Below, in pieces: positions 1 through 5,332 of a DNA stretch of 6,878 nucleotides (within the stretch, counting starts at the first letter, position 1; each line of letters starts with the position of its first letter). Under the pieces are notes generated by a model that worked only from the letters and a program-made list of their open reading frames with translations, had not been told where the DNA came from and made no database searches. The stretch is taken from positions 1 to 6,878 of the forward strand of contig USJQ01000055.1 of the NCBI GenBank assembly GCA_900554985.1, in the 5' to 3' direction. Made by a program: the position numbers and the translations under genes. Source of the DNA: an uncultured Collinsella sp. (GTDB lineage: Bacteria > Actinomycetota > Coriobacteriia > Coriobacteriales > Coriobacteriaceae).

Positions 1-1470
1 CTTTAGTACTTCCATGCGCGGCAGGTACACGATGCGGAAGTGGTCGGGCTCGGCCCAATTAAAGCCGCCGCCGCGGGTGATCAGGATCTTCTTCTCGTGC
101 AGCAGGTCAAGGGCAAATTGCTCGTCATCGGTGATGTTGAACTTCTTAACATCCATCTTGGGGAAGATGTAGAACGCCGCACGCGGCTTGACCACCGAGA
201 TGCCGTCAATCTTGTTGAGCGCCTCATACACAAAGTTGCGCTGCTCGTAGACACGGCCGCCGGGGCGGATGTAATCGTTGACGGACTGGTGTCCGCCTAG
301 CGCCGTCTGGACAATCGACTGAGCCGGGACATTGGAACACAGGCGCATGTTGGAGAGCATGTTGATGCCCATGATGAAGTCGCTCATGCAGCGCTGGTTG
401 CCCGAAAGCACCATCCAACCGATGCGATAGCCCGCAATCATGTGCGACTTGGACAGGCCGCTAAACGTAACGCAGGGCAGGTCGGGGGCAAGCGATGCAA
501 TCGAGACGTGCTCGTACCCGTCCATGCACAGGCGGTCGTAGATCTCATCAGCAAAGATCATCAGCTGATGCCTGCGTGCAACCTCGACGATGCCCTCGAG
601 CACCTCGCGCGGATAGACGGAACCCGTGGGGTTGTTGGGGTTGATGATGACGAGGGCTTTGGTCGCGCTCGTGATCTTGGACTCCATATCGGCCAGGTCG
701 GGATACCAATCGGCCTGCTCGTCGCACAGATAGTGCACGGGATGTCCACCGGCAAGGGTTGCGCACGCCGTCCACAGCGGATAATCGGGGCTGGGAATCA
801 GAATCTCGTCACCGTTATCGAGCAGCGCGTTCATCGAAAGCTGAATGAGCTCGGACACGCCGTTGCCCGTGTAGATGTGCTCCATCTGAACATTGGGCAG
901 GCCCTTGATCTGCGAGTACTGCATGATCGCCTTGCGTGCGGAGAACAGGCCGCGCGAGTTGGAATAGCCTTCGCAGTCGGGCAGCTGCTGGCGCATGTCC
1001 TTAATGACCTCATCGGGCGTGCGGAAACCAAAGGGCGCGGGGTTGCCGATGTTGAGCTTGAGGATGCGCTCGCCCTCGTCCTCCATACGGGCGGCCTCGT
1101 CGACGACGGGACCGCGCACGTCATACAGGACGTTATCGAGCTTGGTGGATTTAGAAAAAGTACGCATGGTGGTGCTCCTTGGAATTTGAGCTGAGGGACT
1201 AGGTTCGGATTTGGCAACGTTATGGGACGAGGACGTCTCGCCTTGATCGGCGTCACCGGCGAGCAGCCAGGTAACATCGACCTCCAAAATACGGGCGAGC
1301 AGCTCTGCCACATCGCGCCGCGGGATCGTCTTGCCACTCACATATTGGCTCATCTGACTCTTGCCGAGTTTTTTGCCGAGCATCTCCGATGCGCGGATCA
1401 CGTCCGACTGGCGAACGTCGCGATCGGACATAACCTGTCGCAGGCGATCGCTAAACGTCTCTTGGGCCAC
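1..1470 (-). CDS. XRE-type HTH domain fused to AlaA-like PLP aminotransferase (C-terminus cut by window edge)
   Basis: One open frame runs from GTG 1470 to the window start (490 residues visible, no stop). GTG has an AAGGAGG site 5 nt upstream. Residues about 6-73 form a lambda-repressor-like HTH (helix 2 near 21-31, recognition helix near 37-46, KSQMSQYVSGKTIP). Residues about 73-101 are a Ser/Pro/Thr-rich linker. From Met102 the protein follows E. coli AlaA (glutamate-pyruvate aminotransferase, cytoplasmic alanine synthesis) closely: LNIGNPAPFGF, GYSNSRGLFSARKAIMQ, NPNNPTG. In AlaA-domain numbering the PLP lysine is K240 (SGLSK), with D207/Y210 in ADEIY, R248, and substrate-carboxylate R378 in FRIVYLP. 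By comparison with AlaA only about 15 residues are missing. GntR-type HTH-aminotransferase fusions (MocR/GabR) are well known; an XRE-AlaA fusion is unusual as far as I know. The aminotransferase looks intact, so a bifunctional enzyme/autoregulator is inferred. Exact amino-acid substrates are not certain. Confidence 0.88.
   Translation of the reverse strand, partial: MAQETFSDRLRQVMSDRDVRQSDVIRASEMLGKKLGKSQMSQYVSGKTIPRRDVAELLARILEVDVTWLLAGDADQGETSSSHNVAKSEPSPSAQIPRSTTMRTFSKSTKLDNVLYDVRGPVVDEAARMEDEGERILKLNIGNPAPFGFRTPDEVIKDMRQQLPDCEGYSNSRGLFSARKAIMQYSQIKGLPNVQMEHIYTGNGVSELIQLSMNALLDNGDEILIPSPDYPLWTACATLAGGHPVHYLCDEQADWYPDLADMESKITSATKALVIINPNNPTGSVYPREVLEGIVEVARRHQLMIFADEIYDRLCMDGYEHVSIASLAPDLPCVTFSGLSKSHMIAGYRIGWMVLSGNQRCMSDFIMGINMLSNMRLCSNVPAQSIVQTALGGHQSVNDYIRPGGRVYEQRNFVYEALNKIDGISVVKPRAAFYIFPKMDVKKFNITDDEQFALDLLHEKKILITRGGGFNWAEPDHFRIVYLPRMEVLK
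1165..1180 (-). promoter_or_regulatory. Internal Shine-Dalgarno and ATG at the HTH/aminotransferase junction
   Basis: On the minus strand AAGGAG (1180-1175) lies 7 nt before ATG 1167, which is the exact point where AlaA homology begins (MRTFSKSTKLDNV). It lies inside the linker codons of the fusion frame. This is a well-placed ribosome site, so a free aminotransferase may be translated besides the fusion. Whether it is used cannot be told from sequence. Confidence 0.55.
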
Positions 1471-1489
1471 TAGAACCTCCTTGCTGGCA

Positions 1490-1573
1490 AAGTTCAATTT
1501 ATAGAACACGAATTGAACCTAAGTTCAATTTAGGCAGCAGTATAACGCCGTGCTATTTCGAAAAGTTCAATTT
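1490..1573. promoter_or_regulatory. Operator-like array of AAGTTCAATTT repeats upstream of the HTH-aminotransferase gene
   Basis: AAGTTCAATTT occurs identically at 1490-1500, 1521-1531 and 1563-1573. A fourth, inverted element (AATTGAAC, 1511-1518) pairs with the second copy to give a perfect 8-bp inverted repeat with a 4-bp spacer (1511-1530), the size expected for an XRE dimer. The direct copies are 31 and 42 bp apart, close to 3 and 4 helical turns, so they face the same side of the DNA. The array ends 7 bp before the Shine-Dalgarno of the fusion gene. Binding by the fused HTH (autoregulation) is inferred. Confidence 0.65.
1498..1528 (-). promoter_or_regulatory. Candidate promoter of the HTH-aminotransferase gene, embedded in the operator array
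   Basis: On the minus strand TTGAAC (1528-1523, inside the second repeat copy) is followed after 19 bp by TATAAA (1503-1498), which overlaps the end of the first copy. An alternative is TTGAAC (1570-1565) with TATACT (1544-1539) at 20 bp. Both spacings are longer than ideal, so the exact promoter is uncertain. In either case the repeats cover the promoter elements, which fits repression. No clear terminator of the upstream LysR gene is seen in 1575-1633, so some read-through is possible. Confidence 0.35.
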
Positions 1574-1633
1574 CAAAAATAAAGTGAGCCAAACCCCAAG
1601 ATTTATCCCAAGGCGACAACGACGTACGCCCCT

Positions 1634-2491
1634 TTAGAGGTATTCGAGAAAACGAGCAGCGGCAAGAGAAACATCGGCTGTTCGATATACGGCGTTAATC
1701 TGCCGCTGGGGACGTCCCTCGAGCGGACGAATGGCGACATTGAACTGGCAGCGCCGTAAGATGAGCGCCGGAAGGATGCTCACGCCCAAGCCGTCCTCGA
1801 CCATGGCCATAATCGCATAGTCATCCCAGGTCGACAGTTTTGAGCGCACCGTCAGCCCCGCCCGACGGAACAGCGGCGTAATCTCGTCATCGGTGCCGCG
1901 TTCCAGCAGAATAAACTGCTCGTTGGCCAAGTCGGCAAGCGAGACGGCCCCCTCACTAGCAAGCAGAGAGTCTGTCGGCACCACCGCCATCAACTCGTCG
2001 CGCACCAAAGATCGCGATGTCATGCCATTTTCTCGGGGCTCATGCGGGATAAAGCCCAGATCGCAGCGGCCCTGCGCCACCCATTGTTCAATCTCTGAAT
2101 AGTCGCCCATCAGCAACTCGTAATCGACGTCTGGATAATCGGCGCGAAAACGCGCAATCACCGGCGGCAGCACGTGGGTCGCCACGCTCGAAAACGTACC
2201 GATGCAGATTTTGCCGCGCATGAGCCCACGCATCTCATCCCCCCGGCGCTGCAAACGAACAAATTCCTCGCATAACGCCTCGACCGCCGGCATAACTTGC
2301 CGCCCGTCGGCAGAAAGCGTCACGCCCTCGCGGCTGCGCTCGAGCACCTTAAAGCCCCAATCGGCCTCAAGATCGGCCACCATGCGGCTCACGCCCGATT
2401 GCGAATAGCTCAGGCGCTCGGCGGCGCGCGTAAAGCTTCCGGCGCGCACTGTCTCGAGCAACACCTGCATCTTTTGGATATTCGATTCCAC
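1634..2491 (-). CDS. LysR-family transcriptional regulator
   Basis: A cytoplasmic DNA-binding regulator of 285 residues, a normal LysR length. The N-terminal winged HTH (about residues 4-62; FTRAAERLSYSQSGVSRMVADLE) is typical, followed by a linker helix and a periplasmic-binding-protein-like effector domain from about residue 94 (GKICIGTFSS, CDLGFIPHEPRENG, WDDYAIMAMVEDGLGVSILPAL). I chose GTG 2491 because GGAGG lies 7 nt upstream and the HTH then starts at residue 4. ATG 2512, six basic codons earlier, has no ribosome site. It is transcribed away from the EamA transporter at 2610, the classic layout of a LysR gene and its target, so control of that transporter is likely; the effector is unknown. 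Its codons 140-155 recur as a 50-bp copy behind the transporter. Confidence 0.92.
   Translation of the reverse strand: MESNIQKMQVLLETVRAGSFTRAAERLSYSQSGVSRMVADLEADWGFKVLERSREGVTLSADGRQVMPAVEALCEEFVRLQRRGDEMRGLMRGKICIGTFSSVATHVLPPVIARFRADYPDVDYELLMGDYSEIEQWVAQGRCDLGFIPHEPRENGMTSRSLVRDELMAVVPTDSLLASEGAVSLADLANEQFILLERGTDDEITPLFRRAGLTVRSKLSTWDDYAIMAMVEDGLGVSILPALILRRCQFNVAIRPLEGRPQRQINAVYRTADVSLAAARFLEYL
2026..2075. repeat. Copy 1 of a 50-bp repeat, inside the LysR gene
   Basis: This stretch encodes LysR residues 140-155 (QGRCDLGFIPHEPREN) on the minus strand and matches 3526-3575 at 47 of 50 positions with no gap. It is part of an intact gene, so it is taken as the source copy or the copy nearer to the source. 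Confidence 0.85.
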
Positions 2492-2536
2492 GAAACGCCT
2501 CCGCCTTTGCATGATTATTTGTCATGTTAACCATGC

Positions 2537-2563
2537 ATTATATTCGCTTTTCTTCTATATCAA
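2537..2563 (-). promoter_or_regulatory. Candidate promoter of the LysR gene
   Basis: On the minus strand a perfect TATAAT (2542-2537) follows TTGATA (2563-2558) at 15 bp, slightly short but with five of six consensus bases in the -35. The predicted start near 2530 would give a leader of about 40 nt to GTG 2491. The -35 overlaps the left arm of the inverted repeat 2552-2597, so a regulator bound there would also affect lysR itself. Confidence 0.55.
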
Positions 2564-2597
2564 CCTCACCCATAGTGAAGATGCACGGATATAGAAG
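2552..2597. promoter_or_regulatory. 10-bp perfect inverted repeat in the LysR-transporter intergenic region
   Basis: CTTCTATATC (2552-2561) is the exact reverse complement of GATATAGAAG (2588-2597), with 26 bp between. The right arm runs into the transporter's Shine-Dalgarno (AAGGGG, 2595-2600). It may be a pair of LysR binding half-sites or, if transcribed, a hairpin that masks the ribosome site. No convincing -35/-10 pair for the transporter itself could be fixed. Confidence 0.5.
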
Positions 2598-2609
2598 GGG
2601 CGGCTGCGC

Positions 2610-3521
2610 ATGCAAAACGGACTGATCACATATGTAGCAGCGTTGTTGCTATTTGGCTCCAACGGCATCATCGCCGCGGCCATCGCGCTGCCGAGCTCCG
2701 ATATCGTGCTGCTGCGCACCTTTCTGGGAGCCTTCTCGCTTGTCACCATCCTCGCCATCACCCAACGCCATAAACTGCAGGCGCCATCCCGCCCGCGCGA
2801 AGCTGCGGCCTTGATTCTCTCGGGAGCTGCGTTGGGAGCCAGCTGGATTTTTCTGTTCCGCGCCTATCAGACGATCGGCGTCGGCATCTCCTCGCTGCTG
2901 TACTACTGCGGCCCCATCATCGTCATGGCGCTCTCCCCGCTCATCTTTGGCGAAAAGCTGACCGGTGGCAAAATCGCCGGCTTTATCGCCGTCGCCTGCG
3001 GCGCTTTTCTCATTGCAGCGCAAGGTCTCGGCGGCAATATGCCCATTGCGGGCATCGCCTGCGGCATCGCCTCGGCATTTTGCTATGCGCTGATGGTCAT
3101 CGCTAGCAAGGGTGCGCCACACATCGAAGGCCTCGAGAACTCCGCGCTCCAGGTGAGCGCCGCCTTTGTGACCGCGCTGGTCCTCACGCTCGTCACCCAA
3201 GGCGCCCCCTCGTTTTTCTCCCTTGGCATCGCTACAAGCATCGATTGGCGCGCCGTCGTCATGCTCGGCGTCGTCAACACCGGTATCGGCTGCCTGCTTT
3301 ACTTTAGCGCCGTCGCCAAGCTGCCCGTGCAGACCGTCGCGGTTGTCGGCTATCTCGAACCGCTTTCGGCCGTCGTGTTCTCCGCCGTCCTTTTGGGCGA
3401 AGCCATAACGCCGATTCGCTTGATGGGCGCCGCGCTCATCATCGGCGGCGCGGTCTTTTGCGAACTCGCCGGCAAACGCGCAAGTACCAAGGCCGGTATC
3501 GCCCAGGCAGCACGCGCTTAA
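2610..3521 (+). CDS. EamA/DMT-superfamily membrane transporter (RhaT/YdcZ-like, substrate unknown)
   Basis: A 303-residue integral membrane protein with about ten hydrophobic helices in two repeated EamA halves (about residues 4-134 and 145-290), the normal length and layout for 10-TM drug/metabolite transporters. Family-typical segments include SSLLYYCGPIIVMALSPLIFGEKL at the end of the first half and VGYLEPLSAVVFSAVLLGEAI in the second. The C-terminal tail (KRASTKAGIAQAARA) is basic and cytosolic. ATG 2610 has AAGGGG 9 nt upstream. Family members mostly export amino acids or other small metabolites; the direction and substrate here cannot be read from sequence. The divergent LysR gene is the likely regulator. 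Five bases after its stop begins a copy of part of that LysR gene. Confidence 0.9.
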   Translation: MQNGLITYVAALLLFGSNGIIAAAIALPSSDIVLLRTFLGAFSLVTILAITQRHKLQAPSRPREAAALILSGAALGASWIFLFRAYQTIGVGISSLLYYCGPIIVMALSPLIFGEKLTGGKIAGFIAVACGAFLIAAQGLGGNMPIAGIACGIASAFCYALMVIASKGAPHIEGLENSALQVSAAFVTALVLTLVTQGAPSFFSLGIATSIDWRAVVMLGVVNTGIGCLLYFSAVAKLPVQTVAVVGYLEPLSAVVFSAVLLGEAITPIRLMGAALIIGGAVFCELAGKRASTKAGIAQAARA

Positions 3522-3525
3522 GGGA

Positions 3526-3575
3526 CATTTGCTCGGGGCGCATGCGGGATAAAGCCCAGGTCGCAGCGGCCCTGC
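3526..3575. repeat. Copy 2 of the 50-bp repeat: LysR gene fragment in the transporter 3' UTR
   Basis: It matches 2026-2075 at 47/50 without gaps, at an offset of exactly 1500 bp. Differences are at 3531, 3540 and 3560. Read on the minus strand it would encode QGRCDLGFIPHAPRAN: two Glu to Ala changes and one silent change relative to the LysR protein. It has no start, stop or flanking homology, so it is a relic, not a gene. Its last 11 bases form the left arm of the hairpin at 3565-3600. In a transporter transcript it is antisense to lysR mRNA. Confidence 0.85.
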
Positions 3576-3603
3576 ATCTCACGGGAGACGCAGGGCCGCT
3601 TTG
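3565..3603 (+). terminator. Hairpin between convergent transporter and bile salt hydrolase genes; weak terminator
   Basis: AGCGGCCCTGC (3565-3575) pairs perfectly over 11 bp with 3590-3600, enclosing a 14-nt loop that contains a further TCTC/GAGA pairing. Only TTT follows on the plus strand and no T run follows on the minus strand, so termination may be weak or aided by other factors. It is the only candidate terminator for either convergent gene in this gap. Confidence 0.6.
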
Positions 3604-3623
3604 CATTGCAGTAAAGCTAACGG

Positions 3624-4589
3624 CTACGAACGACGCGGCTCGGGAACCACGAGCCTATCGGGGCTCGCGCCCTCGGCATCCATCAGGCTCACGTAGCGAA
3701 TCGACGGGTCATCGTAGGTCGCGTAGTAATAATTGCCCGTACGCGCGCTAAAGCATCCGGTGTAGATGGTCTTCTCGAACTTGCCGTCGCCCATCTTGGA
3801 CGCCCCCTCGATCATCGCCACGCCCTCGAGCGAACGGAACATGCGGAGAACGTTTTCGGCCTCGCTCTCCTTTTGCGGGTAATTGGCATTGAGGTAGGCC
3901 GCCTTTACAAAACGGCTCGGCGAATAGCAGTCGCCCGGAATACCGCGCATGCCGGCACCCGCACCATAAGGCTTGAGCTCGGCGGTGCGCCATGTCGCCG
4001 TCTGCGGAAAATCGCTGGTGGCGGTGATATAGGTACGCAGGTTTTCCATATGCCACGGGAAAGTCGGCTGGTTGGCAAGGGTATCGACCGGGTCGTCGTA
4101 TACATGCAGGCCGTCGGCCATCATCTCGACCACGATACTGCGCTGGCTGTCGCCGATAATCCAATGGAGCAGCGACACGCCCAGGCCCTCGCCGGCAGAT
4201 TTGGCGACAATCACCGTATCGCGCAGTGCAGCCTCGGCCTCGTCGACCGTCGAGAACGTCGCCGCCACCCACAGGGGAAACTCGTAGGCCGCGATATTGG
4301 TCTTGCCATCAACCGGCCCCTCGGCATACTCGGCATAGCCGGGAAAGTTGAGCCCCGCCACAGCCAGGCCCGCATCGTTGCCGCAATCGAAAAACATGGG
4401 ATAGTTCTTGTAATCGATACACATACCGATTACCGCATGCGCCGCCGTCGCATCGTCGATAAACGAGTACGGGATGTGGAACCCGCGGGGCACCACGCGA
4501 ACCTGCTCGCCGTATCCAAAGCTCCAGTCGAGGTTGCGGCCCAGATACATGTGGCCGGAATTATCGGTAAATCGAATGCTCGTGCACAT
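3624..4589 (-). CDS. bsh: Bile salt hydrolase / choloylglycine hydrolase (Ntn-hydrolase)
   Basis: A 321-residue cytoplasmic enzyme that cleaves the amide bond of glycine- or taurine-conjugated bile acids (EC 3.5.1.24). ATG 4589 is chosen because AGGAGG lies 4 nt upstream and because it puts Cys2 directly after Met, as the N-terminal nucleophile must be; an ATG at 4652 would bury it. Catalytic and pocket residues are all present: C2, R18 and D21 (GRNLDW), N81 (AGLNFPGYA), N173 (LANQPTF), R226 (GIPGDCYSPSRF). Length and motifs match known Gram-positive bile salt hydrolases, especially the Bifidobacterium type, better than penicillin V acylases. The gene stands alone, with the deformylase-like gene's terminator upstream, so it probably has its own promoter in 4590-4650; none is clear. 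Preference for glycine or taurine conjugates cannot be judged. Confidence 0.93.
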   Translation of the reverse strand: MCTSIRFTDNSGHMYLGRNLDWSFGYGEQVRVVPRGFHIPYSFIDDATAAHAVIGMCIDYKNYPMFFDCGNDAGLAVAGLNFPGYAEYAEGPVDGKTNIAAYEFPLWVAATFSTVDEAEAALRDTVIVAKSAGEGLGVSLLHWIIGDSQRSIVVEMMADGLHVYDDPVDTLANQPTFPWHMENLRTYITATSDFPQTATWRTAELKPYGAGAGMRGIPGDCYSPSRFVKAAYLNANYPQKESEAENVLRMFRSLEGVAMIEGASKMGDGKFEKTIYTGCFSARTGNYYYATYDDPSIRYVSLMDAEGASPDRLVVPEPRRS

Positions 4590-4650
4590 AGCGCCTCCTA
4601 GCTCAATGTTCTTACTAAGGTCATTGTCACCAAACAAAGGAGCGCTAAAC

Positions 4651-4689
4651 AAAAAAGTCCGGACATGACAACAATGTCATACCCGGACT
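4651..4689 (-). terminator. Rho-independent terminator of the deformylase-like gene
   Basis: On the minus strand AGTCCGG (4689-4683) pairs with CCGGACT (4662-4656), with an inner ATGACA/TGTCAT helix and a 4-nt loop, followed by six T residues (4656-4651). It lies 31 bp after the stop codon of the gene ending at 4721. Confidence 0.88.
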
Positions 4690-4720
4690 AAAAACGACGA
4701 GGTGCGGTGCTTTGGTCCCC

Positions 4721-5140
4721 TTAGACCAACTTTCCAAGACAGTGATCGATCATGTGCTGGATCATCTGAGCCTCAAAGCCTGCGTAATCGCGGCGGCACT
4801 CCTTCATCTTGCCGTCGACGATCTGGTCAAAGGCGACCTTGCACTTGATATAGCGCGTGGATTTGGTGACCTCCTCGTGCGTCAGGCAGCTCTCCTCCAT
4901 CTTACTGGCGCCCAGGCCAAACACCAGACGGGGGTTGTAGAGCACGTGGGGCTCGCCGGCGTCGTCCAGGTAGACGCAAACCTTCTTGGTAACGCCAATC
5001 TGGTTAGCGGCAAGGCAGCCGGCATCGTCGAGCGACTTGATGGTATCGATCAGGTCCTGAGCAACCGACTCGTCCTCGACGGTCGCAACCTCGCAACGCT
5101 GGGACAGGATAGCCTCGTCGCGGCAAAGCTCTTTAATCAT
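4721..5140 (-). CDS. Peptide-deformylase-like protein with Met in place of the catalytic Glu
   Basis: A 139-residue protein of the peptide deformylase fold (Pep_deformylase family), resembling the short Firmicutes/actinobacterial subgroup (MIKE...LSQ...AT). ATG 5140 is chosen because GGAGG lies 5 nt upstream; ATG 5152 overlaps that site. Motif 1 is GCLAANQIG (Q47 present), motif 2 is ESCLT (C85 present; Gly and Ser of EGCLS changed), motif 3 is QHMIDHC. The metal ligands C85, H129 and H133 are thus all there, but the general acid/base Glu of HExDH is M130. The codon is ATG where GAG/GAA is expected, at least two base changes, so a single sequencing error does not explain it. Deformylases remove the formyl group from new proteins; this copy may be inactive or have another role. 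It is divergent from the purine permease and ends in its own terminator. Confidence 0.85.
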   Translation of the reverse strand: MIKELCRDEAILSQRCEVATVEDESVAQDLIDTIKSLDDAGCLAANQIGVTKKVCVYLDDAGEPHVLYNPRLVFGLGASKMEESCLTHEEVTKSTRYIKCKVAFDQIVDGKMKECRRDYAGFEAQMIQHMIDHCLGKLV

Positions 5141-5332
5141 ACGTTCCTCCATAGGGGTCGTTGTAACCGCTTAAGTATACGGTACCCACACATTTTCATG
5201 CGAAAAATACCGTCCGTCTGCTACAAAGCGCCGAACTTCAACACGCGAGGAACATCAACCTTTCAAAGGCGATATAGAGGTGAGTTCGTGTCAATCGGCC
5301 TAAACTCGGGGCCGAACAAGGAAAGGGTATGC
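5141..5332. promoter_or_regulatory. Divergent intergenic region between deformylase-like gene and purine permease
   Basis: A minus-strand TATACT (5179-5174) is a plausible -10 for the deformylase-like gene, without a good -35. For the permease no convincing promoter pair is seen; TATAGA (5273-5278) is a weak -10 candidate. A short palindrome CCTTTCAAAGG lies at 5259-5269. I compared the region with the purine riboswitch layout and found no match. Confidence 0.4.
5295..5315 (+). promoter_or_regulatory. Small GC-rich hairpin just upstream of the permease ribosome site
   Basis: TCGGCC (5295-5300) pairs with GGCCGA (5310-5315) around a 9-nt loop, ending 5 nt before the GAAAGGG site (5321-5327) for ATG 5333. 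It could influence translation from that ATG, but 6 bp is modest. Confidence 0.35.

Noticed and set aside
442..1194. A 250-codon plus-strand open frame
   Set aside because: It lies opposite the aminotransferase codons, lacks a ribosome site and has no recognisable family; it is an antisense artefact of high GC.
1595..1612. Possible terminator of the LysR gene near the doubled CCCAAG
   Set aside because: The two copies are direct, not inverted, so no hairpin forms.
4590..4652. Longer start for the bile salt hydrolase at ATG 4652
   Set aside because: It would place 21 residues before the nucleophile Cys2, whereas the enzyme needs Cys directly after Met, and AGGAGG is placed for 4589.
4712..4729. 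TTGGTC/GACCAA hairpin over the deformylase-like stop codon
   Set aside because: The stem is only 6 bp with no T run, and a much better terminator follows at 4651-4689.
4712..5332. N-terminal extension of the purine permease frame over about 200 codons
   Set aside because: It is antisense to the deformylase-like gene and has no homology to permeases; the family-typical start is at 5333, at most 5288.
5181..5332. Purine riboswitch ahead of the purine permease
   Set aside because: The expected conserved joining segments and paired loops were looked for and not found; only a small hairpin is present.
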